From: Bradyrhizobium canariense
Lineage (GTDB): Bacteria; Pseudomonadota; Alphaproteobacteria; Rhizobiales; Xanthobacteraceae
NCBI RefSeq assembly: GCF_018130465.1
Contig: NZ_JAFCKJ010000012.1
Location: 62,001 to 126,000 of the forward strand
Direction of reading: 5' to 3'
Length of the DNA stretch: 64,000 bases
In this document: piece by piece, positions 42,388 through 51,066 of the stretch
Layout: each line of letters starts with the position of its first letter
Position numbering within the stretch: the first letter of the stretch is position 1
The notes under the pieces: model-generated
Database searches by the model: none
Seen by the model: the letters and a program-made list of their open reading frames with translations, nothing else
Told to the model about the DNA's origin: nothing
Position numbers and translations under genes: made by a program

Positions 42388-42621
42388 TCAGCTGGCAATG
42401 AGTTGAGAATTCGCGCGCCGGCTCCGCTCGGAGTACACAGCACGTTCGGCGCGCTCGGCCTCGCGCGCCGAACGGAACTGACGGCCTTCAAGACTGTCGA
42501 ACAGGCATTCGGAGGAGAAGAAGCGGAAGCCGCGCTCGCCTCTCGTGATGATGCCGGCGGCGCGGTCGTGAATTTCGATGATGTAAGCGTTGGACTGGGC
42601 TTCGAATTGGGATCGGGACAT
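42388..42621 (-). CDS. Small conserved hypothetical protein
   Basis: 77 residues, starting MSRSQFEAQSNAYIIEIHDRAAGIITRGERGFRFFSSECLFDSLEG, ending in an Arg/Glu-rich helix (REAERAERAVYSERSRRA). The pattern GFRFFSS...LEGRQFRSAREAERA is one I associate with short rhizobial hypothetical proteins. No domain assigned. Convergent with the alpha/beta hydrolase gene. Confidence 0.6.
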   Translation of the reverse strand: MSRSQFEAQSNAYIIEIHDRAAGIITRGERGFRFFSSECLFDSLEGRQFRSAREAERAERAVYSERSRRANSQLIAS

Positions 42622-42942
42622 GACAGCTCGTTCGCCGGACTCTCGGCGTTCCTGTCTTGAGATTTGTGCTGTGCGAGGTTGCTAGGAGACGGTCAGCAAC
42701 AACAACAGCCGTCGGTGGCCGCCGAGAAACAGCGCCGCGTCATGCACGCATGCATGTCGTTCCTGTTGCGCTGGTGATCGGTTCTCATATCGCGGCTTCG
42801 GCTCGAGGAGCAGTGTCGATGCCTCGAATATCGAGCGTTGAGCGCGACCGGTCAATGAAATGGCTATCCATAATTGCCACTGGCGCGCATCGGCACTTCT
42901 CCGGGCGCGAGCGCCGGCAAACGAATTCATCTCGCGATGGGT
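42622..42942. other. Intergenic region
   Basis: Open frames exist on both strands but none with a ribosome site, a recognisable domain or unusual composition. I see nothing definite apart from the probable promoter of the small minus-strand gene. Confidence 0.5.
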
Positions 42943-43098
42943 TCTCCCCTTCTTCCCTTGCGGGAGAAGGTGGCGCGAAGCGCCGGATAAGCGGTTACCT
43001 CAGCGAATCCTGACGCAAGAGAGTCGCGCGCGGAGAGAACCTCTCACCCGTCTCGCCGCTGTCGCGTCGAGCCACCCTCTCCCGCAAGGGGAGAGGGA
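42943..43098. repeat. Long imperfect palindrome downstream of the phn operon
   Basis: Outer arms CTCCCCTTCTTCCCTTGCGG and CCCGCAAGGGGAGAGGGAA, with inner GGCGCGAAGCGCC as a small hairpin. It begins nine bases beyond the stop codon of the PPOX-family gene that ends the phnG-N operon, so it may be that operon's transcript-end structure. Resembles a dispersed rhizobial repeat family. Confidence 0.8.
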
Positions 43099-43106
43099 AA
43101 CAACGC

Positions 43107-43718
43107 TCACCACATCGTCGCGGCCGCACGCTCCGGCCAGAGGCGGTCATACTCCGCGCCCCCGACCTTGTTCTCGCTCATCTCGGCGAGGATCTGGCCG
43201 GGGGTCGGCAGCGTCTTGGGGTCGATGCGCTTGTCGGGATTCCAGAGGTCGGAGCGGACGATGGCGCGGGCGCACTGGAAGTAGATCTCGTCCACGTTCA
43301 TCACCATGACGCTGCGCGGCGCCTTGCCCTCGACCTTGAACGAGGCCAGCAGTTCGGGGTCGATGGAGAGATGCGCGCGGCCGTTGGCGCGGACCGCGTT
43401 GCCGGAACCCGGGATCAGGAACATCAGCGACCCCCTGGGATCACGCACGATGTTGCGCAAGGAATCGACCCGGTTGTTGCCGCGGCGATCCGGCAGCATC
43501 AGCGTCTTCGGATCGTGGATGCGAACGAAGCCGGGGACATCGCCACGTGGCGAGCAGTCGATCCCCTCGGGCCCGATGGTGGCGAGCGCGGCGAACGGCG
43601 CCTTTTCGATGAAGACGCGATAGAGCGGGGTGACGTGGTCGGCGACTTTCACGGTCGAGGCGTCGTTGGTGACGCCGTAGATGGCCTCTAACTGCGCGAC
43701 CGTTTCGATCACCGACAT
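43107..43718 (-). CDS. Pyridoxamine-5'-phosphate-oxidase-family FMN protein
   Basis: 203 residues. The split-barrel pattern includes APFAALATIGPEGIDCSPRGDVPGFVRIHDPKTLMLPDRRGNNRVDSLRNIVRDPRGSLMFLIPGSGNAVRANGRAHLS, matching the MSMEG_1061-like PPOX group. Such proteins bind FMN or F420 or heme; enzymatic function is generally unknown. Its start lies 22 bases past the phnN stop in the same direction, so it is the last gene of the phnG-N transcript, although a link to phosphonates is unproven. Confidence 0.85.
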   Translation of the reverse strand: MSVIETVAQLEAIYGVTNDASTVKVADHVTPLYRVFIEKAPFAALATIGPEGIDCSPRGDVPGFVRIHDPKTLMLPDRRGNNRVDSLRNIVRDPRGSLMFLIPGSGNAVRANGRAHLSIDPELLASFKVEGKAPRSVMVMNVDEIYFQCARAIVRSDLWNPDKRIDPKTLPTPGQILAEMSENKVGGAEYDRLWPERAAATMW

Positions 43719-43740
43719 TCCAGTCTCCTTGTTGTGCGGG

Positions 43741-44337
43741 CTATTCGTGCCAGCCTTGATTCCTGATCACGCGCAGAAGCTGGCGGCCGTGATACTCCGC
43801 GCTGCCCGCGTTGAGGATGGTGACATCGGCCTGTGCCGATGCGTCGTCGACGCTGCGCGTCAGCCGTTCCGCGATATTGCCGTCACTGTGCCGGGCGCGC
43901 GCGGCGAGCCGCTGCGCCAGCACATCCGGCGGCGCGGTGATCGCGACCACCGCGACGTTTGCATATTTTTGGCGCAGCGCGCCGATCACCGTGCGCGAGA
44001 CATTGGCGACGACGGCGCGGCCGGCGCGGATATCGTCGTCGATGTCGAGCGGCAGCGCGTAGGAATGCCCATGCGCCTCCCAATGCACGGCGAAATCCCC
44101 GTGATCGAGTGCGCGCCGGAATTCGTCGGAGCTCACCGCGATATTGTCCTCGTCGGCGGAGGATTCGCGCGTCACGACACGGCGCGGGAAGACGATGTCG
44201 TGATCCTCGATGCACGCTGCCTGCGCGAGCCGCAGCAGCGTGTCCTTGCCGGCGCCGCTGGGACCGACCACGAGCACGAGCCGTCCGGGCCCGATCGCAC
44301 CCGTCGTCTCTTCCGCCACGGTGACGGTCTCGCTCAT
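43741..44337 (-). CDS. phnN: Ribose 1,5-bisphosphate phosphokinase
   Basis: 198 residues. Walker A is VVGPSGAGKDTLL (about residues 24-36), with guanylate-kinase-like RVVTRESSADEDNIAVSSDEF. PhnN phosphorylates ribose 1,5-bisphosphate to PRPP, the last salvage step of C-P lyase metabolism. Its ATG overlaps the stop of phnM by four bases, so the pair is translationally coupled. Confidence 0.93.
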   Translation of the reverse strand: MSETVTVAEETTGAIGPGRLVLVVGPSGAGKDTLLRLAQAACIEDHDIVFPRRVVTRESSADEDNIAVSSDEFRRALDHGDFAVHWEAHGHSYALPLDIDDDIRAGRAVVANVSRTVIGALRQKYANVAVVAITAPPDVLAQRLAARARHSDGNIAERLTRSVDDASAQADVTILNAGSAEYHGRQLLRVIRNQGWHE

Positions 44338-45491
44338 GCGACACGGCTCCCTTCGCGCCAGACGCTGCGGACCGCGGGGACGCTGCCCGCGACATGCACG
44401 CGGATCAGATCGGCGCGCTTGCCGACCGCGACCTCGCCGCGATCGGACAGGCCGACCGCCTCGGCGGGCGCCTTCGTGACCGTGCGGATCGCCGCCGCAA
44501 GGCTGATGGCGGGCACATGCTCCGGCAATTGCAGCGCGGCCATCAGAAGGCTCGAGGGAATGTAATCCGACGACAGGATGTCGAGCAGGCCCTCGCGGGC
44601 GAGATCGACCGCGGCGATGTTGCCGGAATGCGAGCCGCCGCGCACGACGTTCGGCGCGCCCATCAGGATGTCGATGCCGGCCTGGTGCAGGCCGCGCGCG
44701 GCCTCGATCGTGGTCGGAAATTCGGCCACCACGATACGATCGCGCACGGCGTCGGCGACGTTCTCCTCGGTGGTGTCATCGTGGCTCGCGAGCGGGATAT
44801 TGTATTTGTGGGCCAGCGCCACGATCTCGCGCATATTGGTCGCGGCATAGGCCTTCTGATATTCGAAGCGCCGCGCGAACAGCTGGTCGAGCTCGGCATC
44901 GGTCTTGCCGCCGTTCTTGCCGCGGTAATAGTCGCGCAGCTTGCCTTCGTCGCGGAACTGGCGCTGGCCGGGGGTGTGGTCCATCAGCGACATCAGCCGC
45001 ACGTCGGGACGGTCGACCAGCTCCTTGGCCTCCTCGACCACACTCGGCATCGGGATTTCGCAGCGCAGATGCAGGAAGTGATCGGCGCGCAGAAGGTCGG
45101 CATCGCGCGCCGTCGTGATCGCGGCAGCGAGCGTGCCGGCGCGGCCGTCGACTTCCTCGGCGCCGTCCTCGCGCCAGACCCGGAGCGAGTCGAACACCGT
45201 GGTGATGCCTGAGGTCGCCAGCTGGCCGTCGTAGGAGACGACGGCGGCGACCGGATTCCAGAACACCTTTGGCCGCGGCACGTAATGCGCCTCGAGGTGG
45301 TCGGTGTGGAGCTCGATCAGGCCTGGCATGATCAAATCGCCGCCGGCATCCTCCGCCCCCGCAGGCGCCCTGCCCTCACCGATCTCGGCAATGCACCCAT
45401 CGGCGAGCGCAAGCCAGCCCTGCTCGATCACCCGGTCGGCCAGCACGATCCTGGCGTTGGCGATCACGATGTCCTTCGACTTGGCGTTCAT
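44334..45491 (-). CDS. phnM: Alpha-D-ribose 1-methylphosphonate 5-triphosphate diphosphatase
   Basis: 385 residues from the ATG at 45491, which has AAGGAA at good spacing (the ATG at 45497 almost abuts it). An amidohydrolase-superfamily protein with HTD in [49 protein letters not shown] and LSSDYIPSSLLMAAL as metal ligands. It removes pyrophosphate from the ribose 1-methylphosphonate triphosphate made by PhnGHIL. A divergent paralog is encoded at 55523-56716. Confidence 0.93.
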   Translation of the reverse strand: MNAKSKDIVIANARIVLADRVIEQGWLALADGCIAEIGEGRAPAGAEDAGGDLIMPGLIELHTDHLEAHYVPRPKVFWNPVAAVVSYDGQLATSGITTVFDSLRVWREDGAEEVDGRAGTLAAAITTARDADLLRADHFLHLRCEIPMPSVVEEAKELVDRPDVRLMSLMDHTPGQRQFRDEGKLRDYYRGKNGGKTDAELDQLFARRFEYQKAYAATNMREIVALAHKYNIPLASHDDTTEENVADAVRDRIVVAEFPTTIEAARGLHQAGIDILMGAPNVVRGGSHSGNIAAVDLAREGLLDILSSDYIPSSLLMAALQLPEHVPAISLAAAIRTVTKAPAEAVGLSDRGEVAVGKRADLIRVHVAGSVPAVRSVWREGSRVA

Positions 45492-45502
45492 GTCCATTTC
45501 CT

Positions 45503-46192
<690 letters not shown>

Positions 46193-46223
46193 GGCGGTCA
46201 CTGGAAAACTCTTCTTGGAAGGT

Positions 46224-47021
46224 TCATGGCGGCAAAATCGAGGAGACGAGGAGCTGGGTGTAGGGCTCGCGGGGGTCGTCGAGCACCTGGTCGGTGAGGC
46301 CGGTCTCGATGACGCGGCCACCCTTCATCACCATCACGCGGTGCGACAACAGGCGCGCGACCGCGAGATCGTGGGTGACGATGATGACGGCGAGACCCAG
46401 TTCGGCGACCAGGCTGCGCACGAGGTCGAGCAGACGGGCCTGCACGGAAACGTCGAGACCGCCGGTCGGCTCGTCCATGAACACCAGCCGCGGCTCGGTG
46501 ACGAGGTTGCGGGCGATCTGCAGACGCTGGCGCATGCCGCCGGAATAGGTGCGCGGCGCATCGTCGATGCGTGCGATGTCGATCTCGACGCGGGTCAGCC
46601 AGTCCGACGCGGTATCGCGGATGCGACCGTAGTGATTCCACCCCACCGCCATCAGCCGTTCGCCGACATTGGCGCCGGCCGAGACCGCCATGCGCAGGCC
46701 CTGCGCGGGATCCTGGTGCACGAAACCCCAATCGGTGCGGAACAGGAAGCGCCGTTCGGCCTCGCCCAGCGTGGCAAGATCGCGGGTGACGCCGTCGCGC
46801 ATCCGATAGGACACGTGCCCTCCGGAGGCCGCGAGCTGGCCCGACAGGAGCTGGAGCAGCGTCGACTTGCCCGAGCCGGATTCGCCGACGATCGCCAGCA
46901 CCTCGCCGGGATAGAGCGCAAAGGACACCTCTCGGCAGGCGGCGATGCGGCCATAGGACTTGCTCAGGGATTTTGCGACCAGCAAGGGCTCGTCGTTCTC
47001 AAGCGCGTTCTGATCAACCAT
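46224..47021 (-). CDS. phnK: C-P lyase system ABC-type ATPase PhnK
   Basis: 265 residues from the ATG at 47021 (MVDQNALENDEPLLVAKSLSKSYG). Walker A VGESGSGKSTLLQLLSG (about residues 44-60), signature TYSGGMRQRLQIARNL, Walker B LVFMDEPTGGLDVSVQARLL. PhnK binds the C-P lyase core complex (PhnGHIJ). The ATG overlaps the end of phnJ by eight bases. Confidence 0.93.
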   Translation of the reverse strand: MVDQNALENDEPLLVAKSLSKSYGRIAACREVSFALYPGEVLAIVGESGSGKSTLLQLLSGQLAASGGHVSYRMRDGVTRDLATLGEAERRFLFRTDWGFVHQDPAQGLRMAVSAGANVGERLMAVGWNHYGRIRDTASDWLTRVEIDIARIDDAPRTYSGGMRQRLQIARNLVTEPRLVFMDEPTGGLDVSVQARLLDLVRSLVAELGLAVIIVTHDLAVARLLSHRVMVMKGGRVIETGLTDQVLDDPREPYTQLLVSSILPP

Positions 47022-47910
47022 GATCTCTCTCCTGCGCCTTCTCCTTGTACGGCGCGGCGCTGAGGCTGCCGTGATGACCGGCGGCCTGGCGGCCCTCGCA
47101 ATAATCGGTGTCGGAGCAGACGAACATGCGCCCGCCCTTGTCGTCGGTGACGATCTCGTCGAGATAGGAGTTTTCGGCGGCGCACAGCGCGCACGGCGCG
47201 TTGAAGCGATAGGGCTCGAAAGGATGGTCCTCGAAGTCGAGCGACACGACCTGCGTATAGGGCGGGATCGCATAGATGCGCTTCTCGCGGCCGGCGCCGA
47301 ACAATTGCAGCGCCGGGCAATTGTCCATCTTGGGATTGTCGAATTTCGGCGTCGGCGACGGGTCCATCACGTAGCGCGCGTTGACCTTCACCGGATAGGC
47401 GTAAGCCGTCGCGATATGGCCGAAGCGGGCGATGTCCTCGTAGAGCTTGACATGCATCAGGCCGTATTCGGCGAGCGCATGCATGCGCCGCGTCTCGGTC
47501 TCGCGCGGTTCGAGGAAACGCAGCGGCTCCGGAATCGGCACCTGATAGATCAGCACCTGATTTGCGTGCAGCGACGTCTCCGGAATGCGGTGGCGGGTCT
47601 GGATCACGGTCGCATCTTGCGTCGCCGTCGTCGTGGCGACGCCGGCGGTCTTGGCAAAGAACTTCCGGATCGAGATCGCGTTGGTGGTGTCGTCGGAGCC
47701 CTGGTCGATCACCTTCAGCACGTCCTCGGGCCCAAGGATCGCGGCGGTGACTTGGACACCGCCGGTGCCCCAGCCATAGGGCATCGGCATTTCACGGCTG
47801 GCGAACGGCACCTGATAGCCCGGGATCGCGATTGCCTTGAGGATCGCCCGGCGGATCATCCGCTTGGTCTGTTCGTCGAGATAGGCGAAATTGTAGGCGG
47901 GCGCGTTCAT
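47014..47910 (-). CDS. phnJ: Alpha-D-ribose 1-methylphosphonate 5-phosphate C-P lyase
   Basis: 298 residues. The radical-SAM C-P lyase that breaks the C-P bond. Its four Cys are in place, Cys240 and Cys243 (PCALCAAENS), Cys265 (FVCSD) and Cys271 (DYCEGRQAAGHHG), the same spacing as Escherichia coli PhnJ's Cys241, 244, 266 and 272, which hold an iron-sulfur cluster and the reactive thiyl Cys. Its start overlaps the phnI stop by four bases. Confidence 0.95.
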   Translation of the reverse strand: MNAPAYNFAYLDEQTKRMIRRAILKAIAIPGYQVPFASREMPMPYGWGTGGVQVTAAILGPEDVLKVIDQGSDDTTNAISIRKFFAKTAGVATTTATQDATVIQTRHRIPETSLHANQVLIYQVPIPEPLRFLEPRETETRRMHALAEYGLMHVKLYEDIARFGHIATAYAYPVKVNARYVMDPSPTPKFDNPKMDNCPALQLFGAGREKRIYAIPPYTQVVSLDFEDHPFEPYRFNAPCALCAAENSYLDEIVTDDKGGRMFVCSDTDYCEGRQAAGHHGSLSAAPYKEKAQERDHG

Positions 47911-49010
47911 TCCGCGGCCTCCTTCATGGCGTCGGGCGCATTGGCATCAGTGAATTCCTTGCGCAGCTTGCGCAACAGGCCGAGCTCGGACTGGAAGTCG
48001 ACATAATGCGGCAGCTTCAGATGCTCGACAAAGCCGGTCGCCTGGACGTTGTCCGAATGCGACATCACGAATTCTTCATCTTGCGCGGGGGCGAGTGCCT
48101 CTTCGCCCAGCTCGCGCGCGCGCAACGCGCGGTCGACCAGCGCCATCGACATGGTCTTGCGCTCGCTCTGGCCGAAGGCGAGGCCATAACCGCGCGTGAA
48201 GCACGGCGCTTCCGTGGCGGAGCCCTTGAACTGGTTGACCATCTGGCACTCGGTGAGCTCGATCGAGCCGAGCGGCACGGCGAAGCCGACGTCTTCCGCC
48301 AAGAATTCGACCTCGACCTCACCGAAGCGAATCTCGCCGGCGAAGGGATGGTTGCGGCCGTAGCCGCGCTGGGTGGAATAGCCCATCGCCAGCAGAAAGC
48401 CTTCGTCGCCACGCGCGAGGTTCTGCAGGCGCAGATCGCGGTCCGCAGGGAAATTCAGCGGCTCGCGGGTGAGGTCGCCGACGCTGGCGCCCTCTTCGGC
48501 TTGCGGCGAGGATTCGATCAGGCCGTCGCGGCCGAGGATATCCGTCACCCGCGGCGTCGGCGCCGTCGAGGCGTCGGCCGTCGCAGGCTGCTCCGGCACA
48601 AAGCCTTCGGCGAGCGAGGGATCGAGCAGGCGATGGGTATAGTCGAAGGTCGGACCGAGGATCTGGCCGCCGGGAATGTCCTTGAAGGTCGAGGACACCC
48701 GCCGCTGCACCCGCATCGCGCCGGTCTCGACCGGCTCGCTCGCGCCGAAGCGCGGCAGCGTGGCGCGGAAGGCGCGGACCAGGAAGATCGCCTCGATCAG
48801 GTCGCCGCGCGCCTGCTTGATTGCCAGCGCCGCGAGCTCGCGGTCATAGAGCGAGCCTTCGCTCATGACGCGGTCCACGGCGAGGCCGAGCTGCTCCGAA
48901 ATCTGGTCGAGGGAAATTTCCGGAACGCTTTGGTCGCCACGCCGGGCACTTGCGAGCAGGCGATGGGCGTTCTCGATGGCGCGTTCGCCGCCTTTGACTG
49001 CGACATACAT
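47907..49010 (-). CDS. phnI: C-P lyase core subunit PhnI
   Basis: 367 residues, the usual size. Opening MYVAVKGGERAIENAHRLLASARRG and TFDYTHRLLDPSLAEGFVP, with later MGYSTQRGYGRNHPFAGEIRFGEVEVEF, are characteristic. PhnI joins phosphonate to ATP (nucleosidase activity alone) with G, H and L. Four bases separate it from phnH. Confidence 0.95.
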   Translation of the reverse strand: MYVAVKGGERAIENAHRLLASARRGDQSVPEISLDQISEQLGLAVDRVMSEGSLYDRELAALAIKQARGDLIEAIFLVRAFRATLPRFGASEPVETGAMRVQRRVSSTFKDIPGGQILGPTFDYTHRLLDPSLAEGFVPEQPATADASTAPTPRVTDILGRDGLIESSPQAEEGASVGDLTREPLNFPADRDLRLQNLARGDEGFLLAMGYSTQRGYGRNHPFAGEIRFGEVEVEFLAEDVGFAVPLGSIELTECQMVNQFKGSATEAPCFTRGYGLAFGQSERKTMSMALVDRALRARELGEEALAPAQDEEFVMSHSDNVQATGFVEHLKLPHYVDFQSELGLLRKLRKEFTDANAPDAMKEAAE

Positions 49011-49014
49011 GCGG

Positions 49015-49623
49015 CTAGCTTCCCTTGTTCACGACGCGCGTGGTGCGCGGGATCGCAACCACGGCATCATCGGCGACCAGCACCACATCGATGCCGCGCG
49101 GAAACAGCGTTTCGTTGACGCGCAGGCGCTCGAACAGGTCGAACGGCTTGATCGACGCCTGGAGCGTCGCGACACCGTCGATGCCGGGCCCGCGAAGCTC
49201 GAAGCTGCGGCCTCCGTTCAGGCTCTCGACCTGAAGGATCAACGTGGTCGACCGATCCGGATATTCGCTGGTGCCCAGCGCGAAGCGCTCGAGCGAAGGC
49301 AGCGCCCCGCCGTCGCTGATCAGCGCGAAGCTTGCGATCGAGGAATCCTGCACCACCGGTGCGCCGGTGTGGAATTTCAGCCATTTCACGACGTCGGAGC
49401 TTTCCGCCATGCGCGCATCGAGCCAGAGCGGCGTGTCGTGATCGAACAGCGTCAGCGCGATCGCGGCCGTGCCGCGCATCATCGTATGAGGCGCGCCTGA
49501 TGTCGGCACGATGCGCCGGACCGACCCCGGCCGCGCCATCGCGTCCATGACCGAGCGAAAGGTCGATTGCGCCGACAGCACCTTGTCGGCGAATCCCGGC
49601 GGAAGTTCAGCAATGGTGGTCAT
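49015..49623 (-). CDS. phnH: C-P lyase core subunit PhnH
   Basis: 202 residues from the ATG at 49623 (MTTIAELPPGFADKVLSAQSTFRSVMDAMARPG); the upstream phase is shadow of phnG. Typical PhnH text includes LTLFDHDTPLWLD and ESLNGGRSFELRGPGIDG. It is a dimeric PLP-transferase-fold protein without PLP, part of the core complex. Four bases from phnI, four from phnG. Confidence 0.94.
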   Translation of the reverse strand: MTTIAELPPGFADKVLSAQSTFRSVMDAMARPGSVRRIVPTSGAPHTMMRGTAAIALTLFDHDTPLWLDARMAESSDVVKWLKFHTGAPVVQDSSIASFALISDGGALPSLERFALGTSEYPDRSTTLILQVESLNGGRSFELRGPGIDGVATLQASIKPFDLFERLRVNETLFPRGIDVVLVADDAVVAIPRTTRVVNKGS

Positions 49624-49627
49624 GATC

Positions 49628-50083
49628 TCACCCCTCACCGCGCACCATGGTGTAGAAATCAACCTTCGTCGCGGCGGTCTCGGCCGCCGCCTGCTTGCGT
49701 CTGACCATAAGCTGCTCACGCAACGGCGCGATAACGTCCCGCTCCACCGCACCGCCGAAATCCCTGGACTGCACCAGCGCATCGCACAGCGCGATCAGCC
49801 GCGCCTTCTCGCCGTCGCGCCCGAGCGTGTAACCGAAACCGACCTCGCCGCTCGCAAGCCGCACCGCGGCGCGCGACACCGTCGCTTCGCCGAGATTGAA
49901 CGGCGCGCCGTCGCCGCCGACCCGGCCGCGCAGCATGACGAGGCCGTTTTCCGGCGCGCGCAGATCCTGATGCGCCGGCAGGGCGAGAACGCGGAGGCGA
50001 GCGGCGATCTCGCCCGCCTCCGCGTGCGCCAGCACGGCCATTGCGGCCTTGCGCTGGGCTTGCTGATTGTTGTGCTGGCTCAC
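49628..50083 (-). CDS. phnG: C-P lyase core subunit PhnG
   Basis: 151 residues from a GTG at 50083 (VSQHNNQQAQRKAAMAVLAHA), chosen because the family begins here and GGTGGA lies six bases upstream; a TTG three bases earlier is an alternative. Features: GLVMLRGRVGGDGAPFNLGEATVSRAAVRL and FGYTLGRDGEKARLIALCDAL. First gene of the operon phnGHIJKLMN. Its promoter region contains a Pho-box-like site and a probable PhnF operator. Confidence 0.9.
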   Translation of the reverse strand: MSQHNNQQAQRKAAMAVLAHAEAGEIAARLRVLALPAHQDLRAPENGLVMLRGRVGGDGAPFNLGEATVSRAAVRLASGEVGFGYTLGRDGEKARLIALCDALVQSRDFGGAVERDVIAPLREQLMVRRKQAAAETAATKVDFYTMVRGEG

Positions 50084-50120
50084 CAAATCCACCGAACTCT
50101 TCTCAGAACTTGCCGAATCC

Positions 50121-50146
50121 AAGTTGTCTATGATACTAGACAACTT
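50121..50146. promoter_or_regulatory. Probable PhnF operator, 26-bp inverted repeat
   Basis: AAGTTGTCTA-TGATAC-TAGACAACTT, two perfect 10-bp arms with 6-base spacer, between divergent phnG and phnF. It overlaps the candidate -10 (TATCAA on the minus strand, 50150-50145) of the phnG promoter. The core TGTCTA-N6-TAGACA is of the form bound by HutC-subfamily GntR regulators. Confidence 0.8.
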
Positions 50147-50160
50147 GATACGGGAGCGCC

Positions 50161-50178
50161 ATGACTGTTTCGTGACAA
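50161..50178 (-). promoter_or_regulatory. Pho-box-like site for phnG
   Basis: On the minus strand, TTGTCAC-GAAA-CAGTCAT: two PhoB half-sites at the required 11-bp step. The downstream end is 10 bases from TATCAA, which fits the usual place of a -10 for PhoB-activated promoters. Two of fourteen half-site positions depart clearly from CTGTCAT. Confidence 0.6.
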
Positions 50179-50210
50179 AGGCGTGATTTCTGGAGTAGCT
50201 TCCCCGCCAC

Positions 50211-50942
50211 ATGAGCATGCAGGACACAGCCTCCTCCGGCGTCGCGTTGTGGCGCCTCGTTGCCGACGGCATCGAACGCGGCATCGCCGACGGCCGCTTT
50301 GCGGCGGGCGACAAGCTGCCGGGCGAGGTGGAAATCGCCGAAACCTACCGCGTGAACCGCCACACGGTGCGGCGCGCGCTGGCAGCCCTTGCCGAGCGCG
50401 GCATCGTGCGGGCCGAACGCGGCAGCGGAACCTATGTCGAGGCGCAGCGTCTCGCCTACCCGCTGCGCTCGCGGACCCGTTTCTCCGAGATCGTCGGCGC
50501 CGACGGCCGCGAACCACACGGCCGGTTGATCGAGGCGTCCGATGATGTCGCGACCCGCGAACTGGCGCGGGAACTTGGATTGAAGGCCGGCGCACCACTG
50601 GTGCGGATCGAGGCGATGCGCCTCGCCGACCGCACGCCGATCTGTATCTCCACGACCTGGCTGTCGGCGGAATTGTTTCCCGATGCCGGCGCCGTATTCG
50701 CCGCGACCCGCTCGATGACGAAATTGCTCGAGCATTACGGCGTCCGCGACTATCGCCGCGGCGCGACCCGGATCACCGCCGGCATCGTGGACGCCACCGA
50801 CGCCGCACGGCTCGATCTGGCGCTGGGACGTCCGATCCTGGTGGTCGACGCGACCGATCACGATCTCGACGGCAAGCCGCTGGTGACCAAGCATTCTCGC
50901 TTCGCCGCGGAGCGCGTGGAGTTTTTGGTGGAGAACGGGTGA
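50211..50942 (+). CDS. phnF: GntR/HutC-family phosphonate regulator PhnF
   Basis: 243 residues. N-terminal winged helix (about 8-75: LWRRLVADGIERGIADGRFAAGDKLPGEVEIAETYRVNRHTVRRALAALAERGIVRAERGSGTYVE-type text) and a C-terminal chorismate-lyase-like UTRA domain (about 95-235). Divergent from phnG with a large inverted repeat between. Expected to repress phn genes; ligand unknown. An ATG two codons in is a possible alternative start. Confidence 0.93.
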   Translation: MSMQDTASSGVALWRLVADGIERGIADGRFAAGDKLPGEVEIAETYRVNRHTVRRALAALAERGIVRAERGSGTYVEAQRLAYPLRSRTRFSEIVGADGREPHGRLIEASDDVATRELARELGLKAGAPLVRIEAMRLADRTPICISTTWLSAELFPDAGAVFAATRSMTKLLEHYGVRDYRRGATRITAGIVDATDAARLDLALGRPILVVDATDHDLDGKPLVTKHSRFAAERVEFLVENG

Positions 50943-50960
50943 GCGCGACCACGCGGGGTT

Positions 50961-51056
50961 CGTAGGATGGGCAAAGGCGCATTTGCGCCGTGCCCACCGT
51001 CTCTCCTCGATATCTAAACAGCAGTGGTGGGCACGCTTCGCTTTGCCCACCCTACG
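50961..51056. repeat. Palindromic element E (CGTAGGATGGGCAAAG variant)
   Basis: Left arm CGTAGGATGGGCAAAGGCGC and right arm GCTTCGCTTTGCCCACCCTACG pair, with inner GTGCCCACC / GGTGGGCAC. It sits between the convergent phnF and second phnE genes, where it can end both transcripts. Related to but distinct from elements A-D. Confidence 0.88.
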
Positions 51057-51066
51057 AGATCGGTGA

